This document shows, one piece after another, positions 32,705 to 43,400 of a DNA stretch of 57,089 nt. Positions within the stretch are counted from its first letter, which is position 1; every line of letters starts with the position of its first letter. Where the stretch lies: the NCBI RefSeq assembly GCF_030063335.1, contig NZ_JASISW010000029.1, positions 1 through 57,089 of the forward strand, in the 5' to 3' direction. Source of the stretch: Rhodococcus sp. G-MC3. Its GTDB lineage: Bacteria > Actinomycetota > Actinomycetes > Mycobacteriales > Mycobacteriaceae. A program made the translations under genes and the position numbers. A model generated the notes under the pieces. The model did not search any database, was not told the origin of the DNA, and worked only from the letters and a program-made list of their open reading frames with translations.

Positions 32705-33178
32705 GTGACCGATATCAAGAAGCTAGAGGCCGGCGACACCGCTCCCGCGTTCACTTTGCCCGACGCAGACGGAAACGACGTCTCCCTGGCCGACTACAAG
32801 GGCAAGAAAGTCATCGTCTACTTCTACCCAGCCGCCAGCACGCCAGGCTGCACCAAGCAGGCCTGCGACTTCCGTGACAGCCTCGCCGAACTCAACGGCG
32901 AGGGCCTGGAGGTCATCGGGATCTCTCCCGACAAGCCTGCCAAACTCGCCAAGTTCCGCGACTCCGAAGGTCTGAACTTCCCGCTGCTGTCCGACGTCGA
33001 GAAGTCGACGCTGAAGCAGTGGGCAGCGTTCGGCGAGAAGAAGAATTACGGCAAGGTGTACGAGGGCGTCATTCGCTCGACATTCCTTGTCGACGAGTCC
33101 GGCAAGATCGAGGTGGCGCAGTACAACGTCCGCGCCACCGGACACGTCGCCAAACTTCGTCGCGATCTATCTGTCTGA
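32705..33178 (+). CDS. bcp: Thiol peroxidase Bcp/PrxQ
   Basis: 157-residue peroxiredoxin. Peroxidatic Cys49 and resolving Cys54 in ASTPGCTKQAC are the PrxQ arrangement; FYPAAS, VIGISPDKPAKLAKF and IRSTFLVDESGKI also fit. It reduces hydroperoxides in the cytoplasm using thioredoxin-like donors. GTG start. Full family length. Convergent with the M20 peptidase gene, whose stop lies 11 nt inside its 3' end. Confidence 0.9.
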   Translation: MTDIKKLEAGDTAPAFTLPDADGNDVSLADYKGKKVIVYFYPAASTPGCTKQACDFRDSLAELNGEGLEVIGISPDKPAKLAKFRDSEGLNFPLLSDVEKSTLKQWAAFGEKKNYGKVYEGVIRSTFLVDESGKIEVAQYNVRATGHVAKLRRDLSV

Positions 33179-34526
33179 CCTACCCAACCTCTGCAAGAAC
33201 AGCGCTTCGGCCACCGCGAGGTTCTCGATCTCGCGGGGGTCGACGCTTTCGTTCGGAGCATGGATCCGGCACTGCGGTTCTTCGACGCCCATCAGAATGA
33301 TCTCTGCCTTCGGGAATGTCTGCGCCAGAGCGTTGCACAACGGAATCGAGCCACCCTGCCCAGCCGATGACACTGGCTTACCGAACGCCTCGGCCAGCGC
33401 GTCGCCCAGAGCCGCGTAACCGGGTCCGTCCGTCTTCGCCCTGAACGGCGAACCGGTCGCCTCACGTTCGACGACGATGCGCGCATTCCACGGCACATGC
33501 GCCTCCAGATGCGCCACCAACGCGTCTTGAGCGTCTTGAGCGTCGATACCCGGCGGAACCCGCAGATTGAGGCGTGCAGACGCCGTCGGCGATATCGCGG
33601 CAGCCGATCCGACGACGGGAGGGCAGTCGATCCCGAGCACCGTCAACGCCGGACGCGCCCACACCGCGTCCGCAACCGACGCGGAGCCGGCGAGATCCAC
33701 GCCGTCGAGAACGCCCGCGTCCGCCCGAAAACGAGCCGACTCGTACTCGATGCCGTCCCACCTCTGATCGGTGGCGAGTCCGTCGACGACTGTGTTGCCG
33801 TGTTCGTCGCGCAGCGTGGACAGTAACTGGATGAGCGCAGCTACCGCGTCGGGTGCTGGCCCTCCATACATTCCCGAGTGCACCTCACCCTCGAGCGTGT
33901 CTATTCGGACGATGACGTTCGCAATCCCACGCAGTGAGGTCGTCACGGTCGGTTGGCCGACGGTCGCATTGCCGGTATCGGCTATGACAATGATGTCGGA
34001 GGCGAACAACTCGGGCCGCGTCTCTACGAGATCTTCCAGGCCGCCTGTGCCCATCTCCTCGGAACCCTCTGATACGACGGTGATTCCGACGTCCAGATCG
34101 TCCCCGAGTGCCCGAAGCGCCAGTAGATGCATCACGAGATTGCCCTTACAGTCCGCTGCGCCTCGCCCGTACCACCGGTCGTCGCGATCGGTCAGCTCGA
34201 AAGGCTCACTGCTCCAGAGCGTTCGCTCTCCTGGCGGCTGTACGTCGTAGTGCGAATACAACAGCACCGTGGGCGCACCAGCATGGGCCTTTCGATGCCC
34301 GACGACAGCAATCGAGCCATCGACCGTGTCGATCAGCTCCGCGGTCTCGATGCCGGCGTCGAGAAAACGCGTCGCGAACCCACTCCGCGGCTCCGACGCA
34401 CTCTTCATGAGGAAACTGCCGCGCATCGGCTACTGATCGAAATGCGACCAACTCGGCCAACTCCCGCCGAGCGCGCGGCATTTCCGCCGCAATACTGGCA
34501 CGAAGGCGGGAACCAACTTCGGTCAT
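33167..34526 (-). pseudogene. M20-family metallopeptidase with a single-base frameshift
   Basis: The N-terminus MTEVGSRLRASIAAEMPRAR, RRELAELVAFRSVADARQF, AAEWVRDAF is in one frame (ATG at 34524-34526, AGGAG upstream) and the rest, LDAGIETAELIDTVDGS onward, in another. The switch falls at a run of four T at 34364-34367 where three would keep frame. The remaining 390 residues hold metal and catalytic sites: LYSHYDVQPPGE, YGRGAADCKGN, SEGSEEMGTGGL. Family: dipeptidase/deacylase. Same neighbour position as Rv2522c in M. tuberculosis (from memory). Either a real recent loss or a base-call error. Confidence 0.7.
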
Positions 34527-34590
34527 CGACACTCCTGACACTCATTTTCGACAGCTCATCGTCCGTCGACCATTGTGTCATCGAGAAGTC

Positions 34591-35934
34591 TCAGTTTCCG
34601 ACGATCTCCTGTTCCAACCACTGGGCTGTGTGCTGCCAGTGCCGGTCCCAGGCTTCCTGCTCCAACTGTTCCGCCGACTTCCCCGCCTCGGGAAGGACCG
34701 TAGGCACGGCGAACACAGGCGGGTCGACGGTAGCCCTCGGCACTACCGCCGCGGCAGGCGGAATCTCGGAGGAAGGGATCGGCGTCAGCGCTTCCGATCG
34801 TGCGACACCGGTCGCCGGATCAACGGTCCACTGCTGGACCGGCGCAGGCGCGTACACGGGCAGCTGCGTGACCGGGTCGATGGCCACCGGTTGCTGAGCG
34901 ACGGTATCGATGATCACCGGGGGTGCCGGAACAGCAGACGGCGCAGGCTTTGCGAGTTCGACGCGTTGCGTGGCGCCGGCCAACGACGTGTCTGCGTCGG
35001 TGGCTCCTGCGGCTATGGACTCGTTCTGGTCGCTTTGTCTGGGGGCGTCCTTCGGCAACGTCGAGGCCAGGGCCACGCCGCCCGACAGCACCGCCGCCAG
35101 TAGTGCTGCGGTCAACACGAGCTTCTTGCGCGGTATCGCCCGGCGGTTCGACGTCTTGGCAAGCGTGATGTTGGCGGCAGGGACCGTCGAGAGCAATGAA
35201 GTGATTCTGGGCAGCCCAGAGACTTCCGGTGCCATCGCAGCTGTCGTGCGGGCATGGAGAACAACAGGTGTCGCGACCTTCGCGGCGCCGTTGGCGGCCA
35301 ACATGCTTGCCCCGCGTGCCGCGATCTGATGCGCGCTACCGACGCGTACAACCGGGACACCGAGCCCAAGCTCGAGAATGTCGATCAGGTCCTTGTTGCC
35401 GGACGGATCACCGAACAAGGCAACCGAATCCGGTGTGCGGCCTGCCGTGTCGAGAACCTCCCACGCCAGCGGAACCGTACTGCCGATCTGCTCAGGGCTC
35501 ATCGATTCCAGCACTGCCGTTTTGGGCGGAGACAAACTTTCGCGCGCGGCGTCGACCAACGCCAGCGATACTTCGGTAGCACTCATGTAATAGAGCAGGA
35601 CGCACTGAGCGGATTCGAACTCCGGCGACCGAGCCAGCCATCCCAGGAAAGCTGCGGACGCAGAGATCAGCGTTACTCCGTCGAGTTCACCGCCCTCGAC
35701 CGCCGCTGCAAAACGATCACGCTCAGTGTCGGAGTGATACACGAGCCCGATGCCGTCCACGCCGACCGACCGGCGTGAGGCGACGGCCTTCATGGACTCG
35801 ACTGCAGTCACCAAGGAAGACGATCCACCGCCGTCCAGCGATGTCGCCTGACTTGCCAGCACTGCACCCGCTACAGAATCGAAGAGGACCGCAGTCAATG
35901 CGCCGGACTCGATCGACAAACCAATTGTCGCCAC
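34591..35934 (-). CDS. Actin-like-fold membrane protein with Pro-rich tail (DUF7159-like)
   Basis: 447 residues. Residues 1-225 look like an actin/Hsp70-type ATPase fold: MATIGLSIESGALTAVLFDS as the first beta-hairpin, VLLYYMSATEVSLALVD, PDSVALFGDPSGN. One membrane helix at about 268-290 (KKLVLTAALLAAVLSGGVALAST). The outside part is Pro/Ala/Val-rich and ends QWLEQEIVGN. Similar proteins are found in mycolic-acid actinobacteria with unknown function, possibly in envelope biogenesis. The key ATP-binding loops cannot be confirmed. Divergent from TetR at 36205. Confidence 0.55.
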   Translation of the reverse strand: MATIGLSIESGALTAVLFDSVAGAVLASQATSLDGGGSSSLVTAVESMKAVASRRSVGVDGIGLVYHSDTERDRFAAAVEGGELDGVTLISASAAFLGWLARSPEFESAQCVLLYYMSATEVSLALVDAARESLSPPKTAVLESMSPEQIGSTVPLAWEVLDTAGRTPDSVALFGDPSGNKDLIDILELGLGVPVVRVGSAHQIAARGASMLAANGAAKVATPVVLHARTTAAMAPEVSGLPRITSLLSTVPAANITLAKTSNRRAIPRKKLVLTAALLAAVLSGGVALASTLPKDAPRQSDQNESIAAGATDADTSLAGATQRVELAKPAPSAVPAPPVIIDTVAQQPVAIDPVTQLPVYAPAPVQQWTVDPATGVARSEALTPIPSSEIPPAAAVVPRATVDPPVFAVPTVLPEAGKSAEQLEQEAWDRHWQHTAQWLEQEIVGN

Positions 35935-36049
35935 GCCATTCTCCTGTGCCCTAGGGTGAGGCTCCCGACATGAACGCCTCCGATAGGAGATCGGCGACGC
36001 ACACCCTGCACTGAAACGTAACTTCCGCTGTGAACCATACCTAAAGAAT

Positions 36050-36068
36050 GTTTTCTTGACTAGAAAAC
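36050..36068. promoter_or_regulatory. Palindromic site upstream of TetR
   Basis: GTTTTCT-TGACT-AGAAAAC: perfect 7-bp half sites around 5 bp, in the 270-bp gap between the divergent membrane protein and TetR genes. A good size and shape for a TetR dimer site, so autoregulation and control of the divergent gene are inferred. Confidence 0.6.
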
Positions 36069-36204
36069 AACCTATTACCTGTCACAACCTGAACACAAGG
36101 GTGCACGTCAGACTTGACGACGCATTCGCAAACTCGAGGCAACAATCGGTATCTGTTACCGCGCGTTGTGGAGTAGAAGCACGTCAGGCCGCTAGCCTGA
36201 GCGT

Positions 36205-36912
36205 GTGGAGTCCTCTGCTAGTGCCCAATCCGCGAGACGTCTCGACGCCGCTCTCGAATCGACGGCGGAGACTCAAGAGCTGATGCCCCGTCGCCGACCG
36301 ACGCAGGAACGCAGCCAACGCAAATTCGATGCGCTGCTCGCCGCATCACGAGATCTACTCAGTGACGTCGGGTTCGAATCGTTCACCTGCGAGGAAGTTG
36401 CGGCCCGCGCTGAGCTCCCGATCGGCACGCTGTACCAGTTCTTCGCCAACAAGTACGTCATCGTGTGCGAGCTCAACCGTCAGGACCTTGTCGGCGTTCA
36501 GCAGGAGCTCGCCGAGTTCAACGGCGAGGTGCCCTCACTCGACTGGCTCCGGTTCCTCAACAAATTTGTCGACCACATGGCCGGAATGTGGATGTCGGAT
36601 CCGTCCCGACGCGAAGTGTGGCTGGCGATGCAATCCACGCCGTCCACCCGCGCGACCGGCGTCATCCACGAGCGGGAATTCGCCGACCAGGTCGCGAAAA
36701 TGCTCGGCCCGTTGACTCCGCGCACCCCGCGGGCGAAACGCAACCTGATGGCTCGAGTGCTCGTGCACGTCGTGTATTCGATGCTGAACTTCTCCGTCCA
36801 GGACGGCCAGAGCCACGAGGACGCCGTCGCCGAGCTGAAGCAGATCATGACGGCCTACCTCCTCGTCGCCGAGAAGCAGAGCAGGCGTCCGGGCGGATCC
36901 GTCATCGAATAG
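36205..36912 (+). CDS. TetR/AcrR-family transcriptional regulator
   Basis: 235 residues with the GTG at 36205; an internal ATG at 36283 would give 209 residues and is also possible. HTH region: RSQRKFDALLAASRDLLSDVGFESFTCEEVAARAELPIGTLYQFFANKYVIVCEL. The C-terminal domain is all-helical (about 125 aa). It lies between the membrane protein and acpS-fas, convergent to acpS. The ligand is unknown; regulation of fatty acid synthesis is possible from position only. Confidence 0.75.
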   Translation: MESSASAQSARRLDAALESTAETQELMPRRRPTQERSQRKFDALLAASRDLLSDVGFESFTCEEVAARAELPIGTLYQFFANKYVIVCELNRQDLVGVQQELAEFNGEVPSLDWLRFLNKFVDHMAGMWMSDPSRREVWLAMQSTPSTRATGVIHEREFADQVAKMLGPLTPRTPRAKRNLMARVLVHVVYSMLNFSVQDGQSHEDAVAELKQIMTAYLLVAEKQSRRPGGSVIE

Positions 36913-36989
36913 TGCGCCCCCTCGGTGACCGAATGACGCATCCGCTCCCACCACCAAAAGCCACTCAACACCCCCCGGAGCGCACGAAA

Positions 36990-37021
36990 AACGCCGGCCC
37001 ACCCGCAGGTGGACCGGCGTT
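36990..37021. terminator. Bidirectional terminator between TetR and acpS
   Basis: AACGCCGG-C-CCACC, loop CGCA, GGTGG-A-CCGGCGTT: 13 bp of pairing with one internal mismatch, flanked by A and T runs. Sits between the convergent TetR and acpS genes. Confidence 0.75.
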
Positions 37022-37035
37022 CCCCGTCTACAGAC

Positions 37036-37428
37036 TTACTCTTCCAAAATCGCCACGGCAGCGGCCATGTCGCCGTCGTGGGTCAACGAGAGGTGGATCT
37101 TCACCGTCGGCAGGAATTCGAGTGCCATTCCGTGCAGCTTGATGGACGGCCTGCCCCACGCGTCGTTGACGACCTCGATGAGCGGGTACGGGTTGTCACC
37201 GATCTGCGGCGGCCTCGCGAACCTGGATGTCGCCCAGGCCTTGAGAACTGCTTCCTTGGCGGCCCACCGTGCTGCGTAATGGCGGGCCGGGTCGGAACTC
37301 TTCGTTGCCGCGTGTCGACGCTCCCCCGAGGTGAAGCTGTCACGGATCATCGTCGTCCCTGCCTTCTCCATCTGCTCGGCGAAGTCGGACACGGTCACCA
37401 GGTCGAAACCTACTCCCAAGATGGCCAT
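37036..37428 (-). CDS. acpS: Holo-[acyl-carrier-protein] synthase (phosphopantetheinyl transferase)
   Basis: 130 residues. GVGFDLVTVSDF (Mg-binding Asp) and ARWAAKEAVLKAW (Glu/Lys of the PPTase signature) are present; the C-terminus HLSLTHDGDMAAAVAI is typical. It transfers phosphopantetheine from CoA to the ACP domain of the FAS encoded directly upstream (2-nt gap), which lacks its own PPTase domain. ATG at 37428 gives MAILGVGFD; a GTG 12 nt earlier overlapping the fas stop is the alternative. Confidence 0.9.
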   Translation of the reverse strand: MAILGVGFDLVTVSDFAEQMEKAGTTMIRDSFTSGERRHAATKSSDPARHYAARWAAKEAVLKAWATSRFARPPQIGDNPYPLIEVVNDAWGRPSIKLHGMALEFLPTVKIHLSLTHDGDMAAAVAILEE

Positions 37429-37430
37429 AT

Positions 37431-40400
37431 CTACTTGCACCCCGGCAGACCCGAGCGGTAGACGTCGTCGTCGCCGAGGCGTGCGGCCTCGGTGAGCAAC
37501 ATGTCTGCCTCCAGCTCGCGCGACGCCTTGGCCGGCGTCCCGTCGTGTCCGAGCCTGCGGTCCTCGGGACGCTCGTACAGAGCGTCACCTCCTACCATCG
37601 CGGAGATGAGCCTGCGCTGCCCGGCAATACGACGCTCGTTCGCAGCAGCAACATAATCCGCCCGACGTTCGGCCGGCACAGCCTCGATGAATGCCTGCGG
37701 GTGGACCACAGCGATGAGGCCGGAGACGTGGCCGAAGCCGAGGCTGGTCAGCAGACCTGCCTTGAGCGGTACCGAGTCACCGAAACGGAGTGGCTCGCGT
37801 GCCCAGACGAGGTGTTCGAACTCGGTCATCTTGTCGTCGACACAATCGAGACTGCGGTTCGGCGGGATGACTCCGTTCGTGAGCACCTGGCAGAGGCCGA
37901 TCAGCTGGAACGCTGCCGCACCGCCCTTGGAGTGTCCGGTAAGGCTCTTCTGCGAGACCACGAACAGTGGTGCCCCGTCGGTGCGGCCGATAGCCTTCGC
38001 GAGACGGGTGTGCAGTTCTGCCTCGTTCGGGTCGTTGGCTGCGGTCGAGGTGTCGTGCTTGGAGATCACGGCAATCTCGTCGGCGCTCACACCGAGTGCA
38101 TTCAAGGACAACGCGAACGAAGAATCCTTGCCCCCACGGCCGGCGCTCAGCGCACCGAGCCCCGGAGCCGGGATCGAGGTGTGGACGCCGTCGCCGAACG
38201 ACTGTGCATAGGCGACGACACCGAGAACCGGCAGACCCATTTCGAGCGCGAGGTCACCGCGTGCCAGCAGGATGGTTCCGCCACCCTGCGACTCGACGAA
38301 TCCTCCGCGCCTTCGGTCGTTCGCCCGTGAGAATCGTCGATCGCTGATTCCCTTGGCGGACATCGCTGCCGAGTCGGCAGTGGCCGACATGTCACCGAAG
38401 CCGATGATGCCCTCGGTGCTCAGGTCGTCGAACCCGCCTGCCACAACGAGCTGCGCCTTGCCCAGCTTGATCTTGTCGACGCCTTCTTCGACGGAGACCG
38501 CGGCGGTTGCGCAGGCTGCGACGGGGTGAACCATCGCTCCGTAGCTACCGATGTAGGACTGAACCACGTGCGCAGCAACGACGTTCGGCAGGGCTTCCTG
38601 CAGGATGTCGTTCGCACGAGCGTCTCCGAGCAGGGTGTCGATGTACAGCGAGCGCATCGATTCCATGCCGCCCATACCGGTGCCCTGAGTGTTGGCCACC
38701 AGCGTCGGGTGGACCCAGCGCATCAGTTCCGACGGGTTGAAGCCCGAAGAGATGAACGCGTCGACGGTGGTGACGATGTTCCACAGCGCGACACGGTCGA
38801 TGGAGCCCGCCATATCGGGCGAGATGCCCCACTTGGTCGGATCGAATCCGGTAGGAATCTGTCCACCCACGGTGCGGGTGAGCTTCATCTTCCGAGGAAC
38901 GCGAATCTCGGTGCCCGCCTTGCGGGTGACCTGCCAGTCGCCGGAATCCGGGACCGGGGTGATCAGCGTGTGCTCGGGATCGGCCGCAGCGAACGACCGT
39001 GCATCGATCTCGGTTCCGACGACGAACGTGAGGTCGTTGTCGAGGAAGACCGAGGTCATGAGCGGTGCGCTGTTGCCGACCATGGCGCCGTCGTCACCGT
39101 AGGTACGGATACCACACTTCTCGACGACGATGTCGTGGTACGTCTCCGCGATGTCCTCTTCCGGGACGAGGTCGCCGGACTCGATGTCATACCAACCCGG
39201 CTTGGGATCGTTCTCCCAGGCGATGAGGCCGGTGTTCCAGGCGAGCTCGAGAACGCCTGCTGCCGAGAGCTGCTCGTCGACCTCCATCTCGAAACGGGTC
39301 CGTGCAGAGCCGTAAGGTCCGAGCTCACCGGCGCCGACGATGACGATCAGATCCTTCGGATCGACGTCGAGCGTCGGCCAGGCCGGAGCCGTCGTGGCAG
39401 CGAGCCGCGGCGGTGCGGGCAGTGCGGCGATGACCGTACTGCCGGTTGCCTCTTCGACCTTCTCGGCGGCAGCGGCGGCCGCGTCCCTGGCAAGTTCGAC
39501 GAGGTTGAGCTTGGTGTTCGCAAGTCCTCCGGTCAGGTCTGCCAGCAGTGGAGCCTGCGCAGCCTGGCGGCGTGCGTCCACCGTGCAGAGCTTGAGCAGT
39601 TCGGTTGCCATCTCCTTGGTCGACCAGGTGCGAACGCCTTCGGCTTCGACAGCTTCGACGATCGGATCGTTGCCGCCCATGAGGCCGGTGCCACGAACCC
39701 AACCGATGTGAGCGTGGGCGATCGAGACGCGCTCGGCCCAGTTCTTCTCCGAGCCCCACTTCGCCGCGATGGCGTCGAGGGCTGCCTTGGACTCGCCGTA
39801 TGCACCGTCGCCACCGAACATTCCGCGGTTCGGGGAACCGGGGAGTACGACGTGCAGGTGCGTGTCGATATCGCTGTCGTAGCCGATCTTCGACAGTCCG
39901 CCGATGAGGCGCTCGACCGACCACAGGAGAACGCGCATTTCCATTTCGGCGCGGCCACCGGCGTCGGACAGTTCACCGACGACGCGAGGAGCGGCGAACG
40001 GGAAGAGCATCGTCGGGGTGATCCCCGCCTTGACGAGAGTCTTTGCACCACCGGCATTGTCGACCTGGTCGCTGCCGATCCACTCTATGAGCGCATCGAC
40101 ATCGGCGTACGACGCGATGTTTGCGGGCACGACCCACAACGACGCTCCGGCACGAGCATTCTCGCGGTAGAGGCTGCGGTAGAAGTTCAGTCGCTCGTCG
40201 TTCAACTTCGAGGTCGTGATGAAGACCGTCGCGCCGCCGCCGAGCAGCTTGCCCGCAACCGAGGCTGCGATGGATCCCTTGCTGCCTCCGGTGATCACGG
40301 CGACCTCGTCGGCCCATTCGCCCTTCTCGTCGGAGACGAGTGCGATCTCGGCGATACGGCCGTAGGTCTCGGCGAGAAGCGTCTTGCGCTCGTAGTCAGC

Positions 40401-43400
40401 CTTGTTCTTCCACCACTGAGCTTGAGCTGCAACCGCTTTGCCTGCTCCGGCGAAGCTTTCGACCGCGATGTCGCCTGCGGTACCGAGCCACAACCGGGCC
40501 AGGTCCTCGCGAGCGGTCGCCCAACGGTCGTCGATCAGCACAGCGCGACGGGCATCGAATGCCGGTGCGACGAGTCGCGGCCAGTCCGAGCCCAGTTCTG
40601 CAGCAACCAGATCCACGAGCAGCGCATCCGGGTTCTCCACAGCAAGCGCGTTCGGCTGCTCGGCCAGACCGAGCTGCTCGAGCACCAAGCGTGCTGCCGA
40701 CGCGAGCACTCCGTCCCTACCGGTGATGTGTTCGGTGAACTCACCCAGTGCGGCTGCGTCGACGGTTCCGCCGCCGCCACCTCCCGTGGAGGGCAGCGAG
40801 ACTGCAACTCCGCGGCGTGCGGCCACGGCAGCAACTGCCTGGTCGATAACGGTGTCGACGGCATTGCCGTCGGCTAGCGCTCCATCGGCGAGACCGCCGA
40901 GGGCTCCGCCGCGCACCGACACACCGTCACGAGTACCGAGGGCAACCTCGGCGGTGACGTGGTTGGCCCAGCCGTCGCCGAGTTCCCAGGTCTTCTTGAC
41001 GCGGTCGGCGATGGATGCGGGACGACGTCCCGACGGTCCGAATACCTTGCGCAGGTGATCGTTGATCGAGTCGCTGAGCACAGGCCCGAACGGCTTGTAG
41101 GTACGAGCCAGCTTGTTGACCGTGCCCGAGAGCGCGCCCATGTCGGCGTCGGCTGCCCCGTCGATGGCACCGAGCGAGAGCTCGGAACCGAGGTCGACGA
41201 GCAGCTGATTACGACGCGAGGAGACGCCGTCGCACAGTGCCTCGATGGTGTCGGCGGGTCCGATCTGATCGAGCTGCAGTTTGGTCCACAGTCCGATCAG
41301 GATCTTGGTCGCATCCGATGCGCTGAAGGCGATGTCGTCGGGACGAGGTCCGCCGGACGGTGCGCCAGCCGGTGCGGGTGCGGCGGCCGGAGCCGCGGCC
41401 GCCGGCGCGGCTGCCGCTGTTTCGACGGGTACTGACTCGTCCTCGTCGGCAGGTGCCGGGTCGGTGTCGGTGCCGTAGACAACCGCGGCATCGCGTTCGA
41501 CGTTGAGCACCTCGACCGGGAAGCCGAAGCGGCCCGGCAGCTTGAGCGTGTTCGTCGCCAGGTTGGCGACGGTCGGCATTGCACTGAGGCCGATTTCGAC
41601 GAAACGCTCGACACCGAGTCCGCCCTCGGTCTCGTCGCCGAACAGCAGGTCCTGCGTTTCGATCCAACGGACCGGGCTGGCGAACTGCCACGCCAGGAGC
41701 TCGATCAGGACGACCCGGCACAGATCGTGCGGACGTGCTGCCCAGGAGTCGAAGTCGGCAAGAACGTTGTCGAGGGGCTCGGACGGAACTAGATCCGCGA
41801 TCTCCTGAATGAACGAACGCTCCAGCGAGAACGGTCTCGGGACCAGGTTCGGAACGTACCGGCCGAGCAGGATCTCGGGATCGAGATCTGCAGGCAGCAA
41901 GGTCTCGAGGCGGCGGCGGAAGTCCGCGACTCCCCCACGAAGAACCGTGGAGTGGAACGGGACGTCGATGCCGGGCACCATGACGTAGGCAGCCTTGCCG
42001 CCGAATTCGGCACGGCGAATCGCGATCTTCTTCTCCAGCTCGCCGAGTCCGTCGACCGTGCCGGCGATTGCGTACTGCGAGCCACGCAGGTTGAGGTTGA
42101 CTATTTCGAGGAATTCGCCGGACTCTTCGGCGACGCCTGCGACGAATCCCTGCACGTCCTCGTCGGCCAGGCCGATCTGCGACGGGCGAATTGCAGCCAT
42201 GCGGTAGTTGCTTCGACCTGCAGCATCACGCGGTACGAGTGCATGCATGGCCGATCCACGCTGGAAGACGACCTCGAGGACGGCTTCGAGCGGCAGCACT
42301 CCTGCCACAGCCGCGAGAGCGTTGTACTCACCCACCGAGTGTCCGGCGAGAATCGAGTTCTCTACGAATGCACCGGACTCACGCAGTTCGGCAACCTGTG
42401 CGACACCGAGGACCGCCATCGCGACCTGGGTGAACTGCGTCAGGTGCAGCACGCCGTCGGGGTGCTTGTGTGTCGTACCGCGAGCCTTGAGAGACGTCGG
42501 ATTGTCGCGCACGACAGCAAGAATCGAGAAACCGAGAGCCTTGCGTGTGTGCTTGTCGGCGCGCTCCCAGACCTCGCGGGCTGCCTTCGAGCGTGCACGG
42601 GCATCGAGTCCCATGCCCTGACGCTGGATGCCCTGGCCGGGGAATGCGTAGACCGTCTTCGGGGCTGCGGTACGAGCGGAGGCGACCATGACGAGTTCGC
42701 CTGCAACACGGCAGGAAACCTCGATCAGTTCGGCGCCCTGATCGAATCCGGTCCGGTCGATGCGGACGTCGATCTCCGCGCCCGGACGAACCATTCCGAG
42801 GAAGCGGGCAGTCCATGCAGTCAGGCGTCGCGGCGGAGTCTTGGTGTCCGCGTAGTCGATTGCGGTCACGGTTTGCTGCGCGGCGGCGGAGAGCCACATT
42901 CCGTGCACGATCGGGCTTCCGAGACCGGCGAGTAGAGCAGCGGGATCGGAGGTGTGGATCGGGTTGTGGTCGCCCGATACCTGAGCGAACGCAGCCATGT
43001 TGCGCGGCGCGAGAATCGTGGCCTGACGGCGACGGCGACGCGGGGTGTCCTGCGCGTCGGCCGAGACCGAACCGCCTGCGCGTGCCGGGTCGACCAGTTC
43101 GCCTGCTCCGGTGCGTCCGCGAATGGCGAATCGCTCGACCAGCGTCGCGATGGCCGGGGCGTCGAGACCCTCACCGAGCATCGCGCCGATGTCGACGGTG
43201 ACCTCCACGACGCGACCGAGATCGGTGTCGAGCACCTCTCCCACTGCGGCCTTGACGACCAGGATCGAGGCGTCGGTCGGCAGTTCACCGACGAGGTTGA
43301 CGCTGTGATCGAGGTGGACCAGGTCCAGCATGCCCTCGATGACATCGACGTCGTTCTCATTCTTCGCGGCACCGAGCACAGCGAACACAGCAGGCCAGCA

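Noticed and set aside
38526..40877. A 783-codon open frame on the plus strand
   Set aside because: It lies antisense to the ketoreductase/ketosynthase part of fas; the sequence has no domain and arises from the high-GC codon bias of fas. The same holds for the plus-strand frames at 41952-42935, 42954-44054 and 45357-46364.
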